This document shows, piece after piece, positions 1 to 11,374 of a DNA stretch of 42,671 nt. The position numbers and the translations under genes are program-made. Where the stretch lies: assembly GCA_003024175.1 (NCBI GenBank), contig MDYQ01000244.1, positions 1 through 42,671 on the forward strand, given 5' to 3'. Each line of letters starts with the position of its first letter. Positions within the stretch are counted from its first letter, which is position 1. The notes under the pieces were generated by a model. It was not told the origin of the DNA. It was given only the letters and a program-made list of their open reading frames with translations, and ran no database searches. This DNA is from Planoprotostelium fungivorum (Eukaryota > Evosea > Variosea > Cavosteliida > Cavosteliaceae).

Positions 1-3000
1 ATGCCTATCCATTCCGTCATCTTTGTGCCAGGTGCATAGTAGGTCACAAAGTAAGTGTCGCCGATCGTGTCGACATAGCAGCCCAGATACTGTGCGATGT
101 TGATGTGTTTCAGTCTCTGTTCCAACATCATTCCTTCCATCTTTCTCCATGACCCTCAACACACCTGCAGCAGCTGATCGCTCAGTCCATCGCCTGCTTG
201 TGCTCGGACTACAATGACGTTCGACAGCTGTCGACATTCTTCAGTATCACGCTACTTCTTTCATCTCACCTGATATCTAGCCTTCCTGACTCTGGGTGAC
301 AGATAGCCTATCATGACACGTCAGATATCTAAGCATCACAGATCTAACGATCACCTTCGGGTAAGATCTGATCGGCAGGAATGACATGAGGAGCCGTCGA
401 ATTTGTCGTAGTCATGTCGAAGTCGTCGTCGTTCTTCTTCAATTTACGTTTCCTGGTCATCACGATGATGAGTACGAGAGCCACTGCCAAGATGAAGACG
501 AAACCTCCAGCACCTATTCCTACCCCTGTACGTGTCACTTGTGTAACGATCTCACATTACTCACATTTCCATGGAAATGGTTTGGCTGCGATCTCGCTGG
601 GTGGTACCTCCTTCGGCGTAACTTGGAGAGAGAAAGAAGTGAGATGATTACACAGACACTTGACTGGCTGACTGCTTGTGTCTGTCGTGCAGCCCTCTCT
701 GTTCCAGCCTCTTGTGCTGTTGTCCCACCACACGCACTCGATCTCATAGCCGTCTACAGCGTTGTAGTCCATGCCGATCTCGATGGCTGATGACGTGTTA
801 TGGATGGATACTTCAGTTCCATTGGCAGAGGTGACAGACAGAGACACGACGTTCGTGAATCTACATCGATCAGTAACATACCAACTTGATTCACCGAGGG
901 TACTCACTGTACGGTATCTGTAGATGATGACGTCACGTATGGATTGAACGTATAGACAGAGAGTACGGCCGAGCTATTGACAGGCAACAGATCAGCCACG
1001 TCAGATGGAATGAGACCTGAGGCTGCACTGACACCGAAGACCAGATGCAACTGTGTTCCATTTGCAATCTGTCGTCGTCAGTGAGGGTCATTCAGCGTTG
1101 TAGATGCATCACCTTTCCAGCAGCGATAGAGATGTTGCCTGCCTCTACTACAAACGTCTTGTTCCTCTGCAAGTTTGTCGATGCGATCTGCAGCACAACT
1201 GCGTTCAGCTGCTCAGGACACTGCATCGCCAAAGGCTGTATCCCTCTCAGCTGCTCTCTGTCAGTCACACGGCCCTTCCTTCTGTCTCTGCACTCTCACC
1301 TGATCTTGCAGAACAGAAGAGGACAGAGAGCGATTGAAAGAGAGAAAGATCTGATCGCAGAAGGGGATGTCAGTGGTAGTGGCGGTAGTTGTAGATGAGG
1401 TAGAGGGGATGCTGGATGTGGTAGAAGACGTAGTGAAGGTCGATGGCTTCGTCGATGAAGTTGTAGAGGTGGATGGCTTCGTAGTGGAAGATGTGGAGGA
1501 AGTAGTCGACGTTGTAGATGTAGTCGGTTTAGTAGTCGACGTTGTTGAAGAAGTTGTCGATGTTGTAGATGTGGTCGGTTTGGTAGTAGACGTCGTAGAG
1601 GATGTTGTCGATGATGTGGAGGATGTTGTCGATGATGTGGAGGATGTTGTCGACGTTGTTGAGGAAGTCGTTGACTTTGTAGAGGAGGTCGTCGACGTTG
1701 TTGAGGATGTTGTCGACGTTGTTGAGGATGTTGTCGATGTCGTCGGCTTCGTTGTAGACGATGTAGTGGACGATGTTGTCGACGTTGTAGATGATGTCGT
1801 GCGAGCCTCTGTCATTCGCTCAGTCATCGTCTTCTCTTCTCTCTCTTCTCACGGTATGTCATCGTAGCTGCACTCGACGTGTAAGTGCAGTATCCCGACT
1901 TGACAACTACACTTCCCGTGTTCTGTGCATTCTGACATGCAGGGGCTGTACACGTGATGGTCGTGCGAGTCGATGACTTGTATGTGCATGTCCTTCCATC
2001 CACTGTCACACTTGGCGTTCCTCTGTGTCTCTGTCAGTCTCTCTCCGACATCTTCTCTTCTCTTCATCATCATCTCATCTTTCGATCATCGTGACGATCA
2101 AGACATCGATCAGGAAGATGATGAAGCTGAAGATGGAGAAGAAGGTGACTCACCCCCAGTATCTTCCTGTGATAACAATGTCTCCTCCTGCATTCGGTGG
2201 ATTTCCACTCACACTGCTTATCGTCGGTGTGTAACAGCTGCACGAGGCTGAGCAGCTGCTGCTGGCCCATCCAGGAATGGGACAGGCGAAGTTCGGTCCG
2301 GATGGCGATCTACAACCCGTCAGACCTCATCTACATACACTCTATCATCACCCTTTGCTCGACATGTCACAAGTGGCTCCACTGCCCAGCGGACTGCCCA
2401 TAGTATAATCTTCAAACTCGTCGAAAGCGTTACCAGTCAGATCTAACAGAGTCTTTGTAGAGATCGACTTGGGGACTATTCCAGGAACGCGGTTGCCCGT
2501 GGGATTGTACACAGCGTACTGATCTCCTATCACCTGAAACCCGAAGCTGAGCTCTTTGACATTGGGCATCGACCAAATGCCAGGATCAACNGACAACTAC
2601 ACTTCCCGTGTTCTGTGCATTCTGACATGCAGGGGCTGTACACGTGATGGTCGTGCGAGTCGATGACTTGTATGTGCATGTCCTTCCATCCACTGTCACA
2701 CTTGGCGTTCCTCTGTGTCTCTGTCAGTCTCTCTCCGGCATCTTCTCTTCTCTTCATCATCATCTCATCTTTTGATCATCGTGACGATCAAGACGATGAT
2801 GGTGATGAACAGATGATGATTGCGAAGTTGGTTGTGATGATGACAAAAATGAATCACCCCCAATATCTTCCTGTGATAACAATGTCTCCTCCTGCATTCG
2901 GTGGATTTCCACTCACAGAGGATGTAGTCGGTGTGTAACAGCTGCACGAGGCTGAGCAGATGCTGCTGGCCCATCCAGGAATGGGACAGGCGAAGTTTGG

Positions 3001-4152
3001 TCCGGATGGCGATCTACAACCCGTCAGACCTCATCAACATACACTCTATCATCACCCTTTGCTCGACATGTCACAAGTGGCTCCACTGCCCAGCGGACTG
3101 CCCATAGTATAATCTTCAAACTCGTCGAAAGCGTTACCACTCAGATCTAACAGAGTCTTTGTAGAGATCGACTTGGGGACTATTCCAGGAACGCGGTTGC
3201 CCGTAGGATTGTACACAGCGTACTGATCTCCCCTCACTTGGAATCCAAAGCTGAGCTCTTTGACATTGGGCATCGACCAAATGCCAGGATCAACAGTCGA
3301 TGTCAGTTTGTTACATTCCATCTGTACACGTCAGATGTCGTCCATAACATGTCACTCACTCGTATGGAAGTGCAGGTAGACATGCTGGTAAAGGAAGAGG
3401 GTACGGATGCGAAGAAATTGCGGTACAACTTCAAAGCTTGGAGATAGGTCAAGACAGAGAGGCCACCCGGGTTAGCGAATCCGGTCAAACGGTTGTATTC
3501 GAAGTCAGCCTGTGACATGGTTGAGACAAGATGGGATGGATGAAGAGACGAGATGAATACATTAGAAGACGGAGCGATTGATAGATCAAGCGCCCGAAGT
3601 GAAAGAGGGATGATGACTCACCTGTTGAAGGTTGACCATTCCGGAAAGGTCTGGGATGTTTCCGCTAAAATCGTTCGAATTGATGTAGAGGTACTTCATC
3701 TTTGTCATACTGCTCAGACCAGAGGGGATTGGGGTGTTGTATAGACCTGAGGCATCAGGATTGCTAATGTTCGACCAACTCACCCTGAAAATTGGATCCA
3801 TAATTGGTGTTACCTTGATAGTTCAACGTGATGTGTAATTCGGTCACTTGAGTTAGACCGGCACCGAATGCGTCGGGTATGCTTCCTTGTAATGCAAATT
3901 TATCCAAGTTGATTATAGTCACAACGCCTCCCGAACAGGTGATGCCAGCCCAGCTGTTGCTGCAAGGGTCACCATTGAGCCAATTGGCGTTTCCACCGTT
4001 CTGCCAAGAGCTTCCTTTATGACTTCAGTTTCGCATTTTATCGTCTAAGACTTACCTCCTGCGCTGTTATAGAGATTGACGAGATCTGTTCTCTGATCCG
4101 CCGCAAACACTGCATACACCAAGAAGACAAGGTGAGACGGTCGCATCCGCAT
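1..4152 (-). CDS. Receptor A: LRR-TIG-mucin-GPS-TM-pseudokinase receptor (3' part off the window)
   Basis: Cell-surface type I receptor of the six-member family. Exons on the minus strand: 4152-4056 (signal peptide MRMRPSHLVFLVYAVFA), 4014-3784, 3746-3622, 3509-3360 and 3321-3056 (LRRs, with a plant-like W-N-G-D-P-C cap), 3013-2858 and 2022-1853 (TIG domain), 1808-1300 (Thr/Ser stalk), 1250-1113, 1068-908 and 860-565 (GAIN-like region and GPS, CLCNHLTSF), 525-355 (transmembrane helix), 307-270, 227-165, 116-1 (start of the kinase-like domain). The model stays in frame only if the extra block next to the N at 2591 is skipped: exon pieces 2712-2592, 2590-2352 and 2309-2154 repeat LRR/TIG exons. 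Introns are 37-110 bp. The 5' half matches receptor C and the 3' half matches receptor D almost base for base. The kinase core lies off the left edge, so its activity cannot be judged. Confidence 0.85.
1364..1808 (-). repeat. Thr/Ser-codon microsatellite (mucin-like stalk of receptor A)
   Basis: Imperfect tandem array of ACN/TCN codons coding runs of TTSSTTSTTKPTT-type sequence. It is in frame in receptor A exon 8. The stalk should be O-glycosylated and extended, holding the LRR/TIG domains away from the membrane. Confidence 0.85.
1902..3294. repeat. Tandem near-identical blocks flanking a single N (receptor A)
   Basis: Block 1902-2590 and block 2592-3294 carry the same sequence (LRR exon 5, TIG exons and their introns) with a few differences, joined by one N at 2591. 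Both blocks start with gacaactacacttcccgtg and end with caggatcaac. The reading frame works with only one copy. This points to an assembly join between overlapping contig ends or between two alleles or paralogues, rather than a real internal duplication. Confidence 0.8.
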
Positions 4153-4684
4153 GATTCGTTTTTAAATAATGTACCACGAGCTCGTGATATCGGAAGTCAG
4201 GAGGGAGTTTTCCCTTCCAAGAGAATCAGCCCTGCAGGAATGGCAAAGGTGAATCGCAAACATAACAACACTACAACACCTTTCGAACTTTTGTGTTTGT
4301 AATGTCATCATATTTGCACGGTAATAACCGTCTTACCACTCCAATTTACCCCATAGCGGATACAGAAGAGGGTGACAGAATGTTTGTATATCGCGGCACT
4401 TGTTGTCAATTCGCCTTGCGTGTCCCAGCACACGATTGGAACTTTGTGAACAAATTATAATTGTTCTTCATGGTCCGTTTCTCTTTTTATTGCGCTAATG
4501 CATCAGCGCAATCTACAACTAACCACCTGTCAACTTATGAGCCCACGGAAGGCTGATTGAGATGAATTAGAGCGGAGGATGGTGCTTAACCATGGAGGGA
4601 CACAGTAACTGGACTGGTGCCCAAATTTTTGGGCCGTCTTTCTTGACAAGAAGATGATTCTTCGAACGGCTCCACTGGGCCCAA
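4153..4684. promoter_or_regulatory. Divergent intergenic region between receptor A and the VioB-like gene
   Basis: This 532-bp stretch has no credible gene; the minus-strand ORF through 4530-4970 is a shadow that runs into the next gene. It must carry the promoters of two genes transcribed away from each other. It contains the imperfect palindrome CGGTAATAACCG (4319-4330), also found upstream of receptor C. No other element is recognisable. Confidence 0.5.
4319..4330 (-). promoter_or_regulatory. Shared upstream element CGGTTATTACCG
   Basis: On the minus strand this reads CGGTTATTACCG, followed by a gca-rich stretch and atatgatg, about 170 bp before the receptor A start codon. The same 12-mer followed by gcgcatatgatg occurs about 120 bp before receptor C. 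The CGGT/ACCG arms are inverted. A transcription factor site is inferred only from this match. Confidence 0.35.
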
Positions 4685-7600
4685 ATGGACCAATTTCATC
4701 TCTCACAAAAAGAACCAACACCAACAACCAGCATGACTGCACGAACAAACACCAAAGGAGATTTAGAGGATAGACTCCACACGGCGTCGCAGCTGGAGCA
4801 CACTCTTTTAAATACATATCTGTACGCCGCATGCTCTCTGAAATCTCTTCCAGATGAGTGGGACGTACCCAATGACGACCAAACAAGAGCTCTCTTCTTC
4901 GAATTTGGAAGAAGGTGAGATCAACCATCATCACATCGATGGACTCATTTGTGATAGATGGAAGGCACAACTCTTAGACGTTGCGAAAGAGGAAATGACT
5001 CACCTTCACTCCGTCCAATTGCTACTCGCCAGCCTGGGGATGAGCCCATTCTTTCAGCTGCCTCCCCGAAAGCTAGACACGCACGAATTTGATTTCACGG
5101 ACAAGTGGCAAGCATACGAAGAAGGTGGACACGGGACCCAGCCGGTGTGTTTGGAACATGCGATCAGATGTGTGATTCACACCCCTCGCAGATATCGGTG
5201 GGCATCTGCGATTTCAACATCGAAGCGACGAAGAGATTCATCCTCTACGAGTCCACGTCCATCCTCCAGAAAGAGTTCAAGCCCTTCGAGTGAGTCTAGT
5301 TGAGACTGATTTGTGATCACATCTGATCTCGTATTTTCAGACAGCTGACAAATCCACTCTTCCATGATGCAGAGCAGAACATGTTCATCGCCGGTGCTTT
5401 AGCCAGCGTGGAAGATAAGTCAGAAGAGCAGATGAAGAAGCTAGCCAACAAGCTCAGAGGGTGACACGCGATCTCATCGTAGACACAATCTAATCTTCAT
5501 CAGATTCGTCTTCGAATCATCTCATAAAAAGGTCACGAGCTTCGCCAACACAATGAGCCACCAACCAACATTCCACAGCATTGGAGAACTATATCAAGAC
5601 GTCAAGAAGTTGTGGCCGGCCGATGGCACCTTCTTAGACAACAAGGTGCTGGTGGACGACATGATGATGTCAGCTGATGGGCCTGATCCCTTGGCTGGAC
5701 AGGGATTGACAGACAAAGTGACCACACCAGGAAACAGAGGCTTCAAAGAGAAGACGTACCTCCTGAGCACTCGAGCTCAAGTGAGAATAATAGTTGCCAA
5801 TGTGTCTCATTTGCTTGGCAGGTCGATCGACTCATCGACACCATCACATCGGAGGGTGAAGGTCTGACTGAATTCACCGAGAGAATCAACGCTACGTCCG
5901 AGAAGGTGCGTCATCACGATCCATTCACCCACCATCACGATCGTCTCACCCTGCATCGCAGCTGACATCTCTCGAAACCGTAGCCGAGCAAATCGAAGCT
6001 TTCAAGAATCTCTCCTTCCTCTCCCAACCCACGGACGATGCCGATTGGGTGAAGAACTGGCAGGAGCATTACATCCTCAGAGACGCCCACCTCTATCGCT
6101 TCTACCTCATGCACGCCGAAGTCAGACAGCTGTCCGAGCGTCACCCTGACGTCCAATTCGTCAGACCTCACGTGACCCTCCACGTCAACCATAAGAAGGT
6201 GGCGCTGGCGGGGGAAGGCGATCGCCCGGATTTGAAGAGTCTCAATCGATTGGAACCGGAATTTTGGGCTGAAGAAGGACTCAAGTGGTTCAACGCTTGT
6301 TACTTGGGGTTGCTCGTTTGGCTGGGTCGTATCTACGAGAAGGGAGACCTCCAGCAGAGGAAGAGTATAGAGAGCATCGTCACCTGGCCTCTCATGTCCA
6401 TGTGCATCCGACCCATGCTGGAGGTGATGACGTCATCACACGTCATCGCTCAACGATACAGTGTACGATACCTCTCACAAAATTGCAAGAGAGGTGGAGG
6501 TTCTTCTCTTTCGACGAAGAGAATCTGCCTAAATTTATCGATGCACCGAATGTGAAGAGGTTGCTGCAAGTGCATCAAGGACAGTTGCACGTAGACGAGA
6601 GGGAAGTCAACGGAGACGTCTTATCCGTGTTAGAAAGCGCGGCAGATTGGGCCACACGAGGTCAACAGGCCCTCTCCACGGTGATCCTTCATCATGACGT
6701 GCCGTGACGTCACCAACTTCTGACACCTCTTAGAAGGACGTCATCATAGAGGGCAAATCCCTCACTCCCTCCCAGATCGAGGCCAACAGACAACTCATCA
6801 TGAGTCGATTGAAAGTGCTTGGCCAATTGAGAGACACCAGGGCTCAGATCGATTTCAGATTCGATGGTGGATTCGGTGCATCCAAGTCCAAGAATGTCGG
6901 TGGATTTCGGTGGAGGAGGAGACTGAAATGAGACAGCCGATCGATGAACGATACGAAGAGGACCCTTCGAGGGCACAGATGGATCCCAATCATGATCATT
7001 ATATCACCGTCAGGTGACACCATGATGATGATCATCGACATGATGAATAACATGATGGCCAACCAGATCGACATGACGATCGTAATGCTGATCTATGATG
7101 ACAGATTCGTTGGAAGGTGCAATTCTCTGATGGCCACAGATCCAGATCCATCTGCAGATGAAGTCGGCGTCACCGGCAGCACCCGAGCTTACGCATCTGA
7201 CCCCCGGCTGTGAGATCTCATCTATCCCATCGATCTGATCCGTGACAGATTCGATCGTAGTATGGTCTTCCGTTCGAAACAGCAGGGAGAAGGCTTCGTC
7301 AACAGGCTCGGAAACTTATTACCCGATGAGCAATTACCCGTGGATCAACAGATGGGAATGAGGGTCACAGAGTGCATCTACAACGCTCCCGGACAACGAC
7401 TCATCATCCCCGACGTACAAGACGTACGGATTCATCCATCTTCGTGGTTCTGATCCGTGACAGATTTCGGTGTCTCTCAATCAGCCAGATTCAGATCGAT
7501 TGGCTTACATGATCGGAGATAATCACATGGTGTGGGGAGATGCCACTCCATTCGAGAACAATTTCCTAAATTTCATGGAGAACAACAGATGGTTCGGACG

Positions 7601-8511
7601 AGGTTGGTCATCGCCATCCTCTTCATCATCATGATGATCGCATGATGAACTCGACTCTAAACTTTCTACAGGAACGGCGGGGGACAAGATGTTCATGGAC
7701 ATGACACCCCAACAGAGGGCATCTACCTTCAGGGAATGTAGGGACGGATTCGGTGAATCATCCGAGAAGGTGAGATCTCGTCGATGATCTATAGATCTAG
7801 ATCTGACGTGACGTCAGAGTATGCCCGGTTGGGTCTTTTCACATATGACGAAGAGAGACCAAGCTCTCCTGGATTATCCACAGTATGACCCACAGGTGTG
7901 TGAGATCTACGAGATCTAAATAGACTGAGAAGTATAGGTCGTGGAGACTTGGTTGAAACCTCTGAGAAAATCGGTCAGCGCCGAATTGGTGCGTCAGCTG
8001 GAGAACACCGAGGAATGGGACAAGAAGAGTGGAGACGAGCTGATCAGTGTCATGATGAGGTGCTATCACCTCAATACACCCACCATGTCTTCCCGCAGCA
8101 ACCAGGTATACATGAATTTCATATCCATGTGTCAGATATAATCGGTCTGACGTCATTCAGAGGTACACCGGATGGTTCGAACATTCATTGAGGGGAAGTC
8201 TGAAGAAGGACACGGGTGACCTACCTCTGATCAGTCAAGTGAATAAGCAGGTGATTGTCACGACATCGTGAAATAGACTGAACGTCTCAGTTGGGCAGAG
8301 TCGTCAAACTGGACGAGACGAAGAGGTGGCTGTTCAGATACGGTGAGTCTTCTGTCGACGTAGAATTTTAAACTTTTCTGCAGGTATCGGCGGTTTCGAT
8401 TATGATGGCTCCACCATGCTCATGTGGGGAGAGGTGATCATTTTATCGGATCACATCTACAACGACGAGACTTATCTTCTGTAGGCTAAGATTCCACTGA
8501 ACGTCGATTAA
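4685..8511 (+). CDS. VioB-like ferritin-fold protein (955 aa)
   Basis: A large cytosolic-looking protein built from about 20 exons: 4685-4914, 4958-5144, 5192-5289, 5341-5460, 5504-5780, 5822-5905, 5962-6423, 6492-6680, 6734-6895, 6937-7013, 7105-7209, 7249-7423, 7464-7602, 7672-7769, 7818-7895, 7938-8105, 8161-8250, 8291-8342, 8384-8433, 8485-8511. The N-terminal third resembles the ferritin-like domain of VioB, the iminophenylpyruvate dimer synthase of violacein synthesis. It has LEHTLLNTYLYAA, then AKEEMTHLHSVQLLLASLG (a metal-ligand-type E-x-x-H helix), then HSIGELYQDVKKLW. The C-terminal two thirds (for example RLAYMIGDNHMVWGD) look VioB-like in general character but without motifs I can name. 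The Met at 4733 is an alternative start, and the splice sites between 6890 and 7110 are the least certain. The substrate is unknown; a metal-dependent oxidase or related role is inference. Confidence 0.6.
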
Positions 8512-8521
8512 GAAAGAGAAG

Positions 8522-8527
8522 AATAAA
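8522..8527 (+). terminator. AATAAA poly(A) signal candidate of the VioB-like gene
   Basis: An AATAAA hexamer 11 bp after the stop codon, inside the 38-bp gap to the convergent gene ending at 8550. The two transcripts therefore probably overlap at their 3' ends. Confidence 0.35.
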
Positions 8528-8549
8528 CTCTCATTAGCGATTCATTATT

Positions 8550-9751
8550 CTATACTACAAGAGCCAGTGTCGCTCTCCTCTGCTGACTGTCCGATAGCCC
8601 AGCAGAGATGGGAGAAGAGATCAGCCCTGCGGGATCCAACACGACATAGTCTCTTCTGAACAAGTGTTTGGCCGCCACAATCTGATCTCTCAATTGAGGT
8701 GGTACGGGCATCTGAAGATGGAGTCACGATCGTTTGGTGACGATGATGATCATCTCAGCATCATCGAGATGATGAACGACTCACTCTCAGTAGACGAACG
8801 ACTCGATTATTCCTCTTGATCCTGATCTGAAGCATCTCGTAGACGTTTCCTTGGTACATTTCCATGACGATATCAGCAAAGAGTAAGTGGTACAGATTGT
8901 ACGTGGCGGGAAGATTGAGTGGGCGCAACTGATACATCTTTCCGTCGCAATAAAACATGTCTTTTGACAAGACACAACAATGGACAGTGGAATTGTACCT
9001 GTGGTCGTGAGATATCGATGAGATGAATCGACGCACCATCTGTAGCGATCCCACAGGAGTGGACCATAATGAGACCAGAAGAAGATGAGAAATAAAAAGG
9101 TCAAGAAGCCTAAGAAGACAGATACGAGGATGTTCTTCAATTCACCTCCAAAAGGAAGGGTGACTGGTTACAGATGAGAATGAATGGATGACATGTATGG
9201 TACACACTGAGGACGATGAGCGAAACGACCAGGAGGGCACAGATCAAGCCCGACTTGAGACAGGCTATCCTCCAAGGGGCCCACTGCAGCTCACAAGCCA
9301 CCTCTCTCTCGTGGGGTGAAATGTTCCACGAGAGGTGATGCACACCATCCGAGAACATCTTCTTGATGGCGATTCTTCGTCTGTATGCGTCAGTGAGATC
9401 GAGGCAGAATGAACCTACTCCTTTGTCCTCCGAACGATGTAGATGAGAGGTAACGACAACAGTGCTGTGATTACGAGGGGTCCAATGGCAAATAATCCCA
9501 ACACTGCATCGTTCTTGATGATAGACAGGATTATCAGTAGAATCCCAGCGGCCGAGGAGATGAACCACAGAAATGAGAAAATCACCCAAAGAAGGTACGT
9601 TCTGATACAATCAGAACAAAGGAAGACAGCACAATATAGTTCACCTGTTGAGAAGATGACTGCGAACCTTCTCACGCTCAGACCTACTCAATTGACCATC
9701 GTTGGGCGTATTACCTGTGTTCTGAAGCAGGGGTGTCGTTGCATCTTCCAT
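8550..9751 (-). CDS. Multi-pass membrane protein of unknown function (315 aa)
   Basis: Exons on the minus strand: 9751-9645, 9601-9419, 9380-9172, 9109-9037, 8998-8785, 8711-8550, in frame overall. The start MEDATTPLLQNTG begins a hydrophilic N-terminus of about 36 residues. Four hydrophobic stretches follow: YLLWVIFSFLWFISSAAG, AVLGLFAIGPLVITALLSL, SGLICALLVVSLIVL, and one near FLTFLFLIFFW. A soluble C-terminal part begins near SHYGPLLWDRYRW and contains MVRRF-independent sequence such as KMYQLRPLNLP and PPQLRDQIVAAKHLF. The third intron (9171-9110) has a weak donor; a different splice would change the loop before the last membrane segment. I do not recognise the family. The gene lies 208 bp downstream of the kinase gene on the same strand and ends 38 bp from the convergent VioB-like gene. 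Confidence 0.6.
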
Positions 9752-9959
9752 CGGGTTCGGATGATGCTCCCTCTGTCTTCGCCAACGGACGAGAAAGGTA
9801 AAATCGATCGGATAAGAATTTAGCGAAAGATAAACACTGTAGCAAGATTTATCAACGCCATTCTAGTTATAACCTAGTACACCTCCAATCCGCTTGAGTT
9901 CTCCAAATGAACTACGGAGACAACTCATTACACTCCTCTCATCATGTTCTTCATCTTCT

Positions 9960-11274
9960 TCACGTCGTTTGAAGATGTCGAAACCGATTGAAAAGTGTTT
10001 CAGCTGTGGACCTCTTCTGTGCCTGGTGCTGCACGCAATCATCGTATATCGTTCCCACGAACATTTTGTGTTCTTCAGGGATGGCTGATCGATCTGGAAG
10101 GTTACCCTTCAAGATGTGTTGTTTCGCGTCTAAGACGTTGACCTGACGTCATTGTCATCATCATCATCGAAGACATGTAGAAGCAGTTGAAGATGAAGAT
10201 GATACCTCGTAATAGGGTAATTTGAGAGTCACCAACTCGTATAAAACCATACCGAAAGACCACACTGGATGAATTGAGATGAGCATCACGTGTGATCGGA
10301 TCACCATCAATGGAGGGATCGTAATCGTGATGGCCGTTCATGTTACATGCGATCAATTCGGGAGCACTCCATCTAAGATATTTCAGACGAACACCGATGC
10401 AATTGATGAGGAAGATGCTTGTGAAATAATTGAATAGAAGATGACCTCGTTGTGCCCAGAGTCCTCAACTCATCTTCTTGGAGTGAATCTGGTCCATTGC
10501 TGCAAGAACCGAGATCGCAGAGTTTCAGTGTCGTTGCGTCTTGGTTCATCAAGACATTCTTGCTCTGTATGAACATCAACATCATGACTTGTGTCACAGA
10601 ATTAGACTTGTCACACCTTGAGATCTCTGTGAATGTGACCCAACGAGTGAAGGTAAGTGATGGCATCTAAGAGTTGTGTGCAGATGGAGGTGATGACATC
10701 GTTCGGCAGGCGGCGCGATTGTTCTGAATGGGATCTGACGAAGGTGTATAATGTCTGGGGCATGTACTCTAGATAAAGGAAGATGTTCTTCGGTCCGAGG
10801 AAATAACCGTAAACAGAGACGATATTGGAGTGTGACATACTGGAATGATACATTATCTCTCGAAGTGTCAACTCTCGTTGACTCAGAGGATTTCTGTTTC
10901 TGATCGTGGATCAGTGAACTTGACAGAGGATGCGGTTCTTACTGTCTTTTGAATCGAACGTCATCTCCACTGAGGGATCGACCGCCTTCATGCTTAGCGA
11001 GATCCATACTATGATCTTTTCGCTTAGCAATGGGAGGAGAATAGGCAAGCATCCCAAATTCATCCCCTAATGATAATGTGGAAGCACCCTCCACGGAGAA
11101 CTCTTTCATTGCTAGATGAAGTGTACCCATGTAACACTCCCAGACTGCAGTGCAGCCCTGAGGTTTCATCAATTCGATGAGTTGCAAAGGATGTCAGCTC
11201 ACCCCTCTGGACAGTTGTTTCGTCTTTCGAAATTGTGCATCGTCGAAGGATGGCTCACCTATTAGCCACTGCAT
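9960..11274 (-). CDS. Protein kinase, TKL-like, predicted active (332 aa)
   Basis: Exons on the minus strand: 11274-11203, 11157-10943, 10899-10617, 10564-10446, 10372-10305, 10264-10206, 10142-9960. The protein is little more than a kinase domain. It shows a glycine-rich stretch (RGGCTAVWECYMG), the beta-3 lysine in LAMKEF, SHSNIVSVYGYF, a hinge in FLYLEYM, the catalytic loop HIHRDLKSKNVL, the metal-binding DLG (phenylalanine replaced by leucine), the activation-loop end GTTRWSAPEL, and DVWSFGMVLYEL. All catalytic residues are present, unlike the receptor kinase-like domains nearby. A loop of about 45 residues (LSLGDEFGMLAYSPP onward) is inserted after the beta-3 strand and looks disordered. 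The start codon was chosen because it joins in phase to the glycine loop. Substrate and pathway are unknown. Confidence 0.8.
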
Positions 11275-11374
11275 CGATCATCAGATGCAGATAATATTGA
11301 TTACGCAAATACAGCGAATATCTACAACGAAATCTAACGGTCGCCAATTGGTCATCATTGAGCATTCCAGCATC

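Noticed and set aside
1367-1867. Long antisense ORFs rich in Val/Asp (VVDVVDDVV) across the stalk arrays of A, B, C and D
   Set aside because: They are the reverse complement of Thr/Ser codon repeats (ACN/TCN), so stops are absent by composition. They have no start context, domains or splice support.
1902-3294. A true extra TIG plus LRR unit inside receptor A
   Set aside because: The exon is cut abruptly at a single N, the two copies are nearly identical including introns, and the frame closes without it.
9037-9172. A direct read-through of exon 3 of the membrane protein into the next hydrophobic stretch
   Set aside because: The direct frame meets a TGA soon after PFLLEVN; the splice 9172 to 9109 keeps phase and restores a hydrophobic helix, although its donor is weak.
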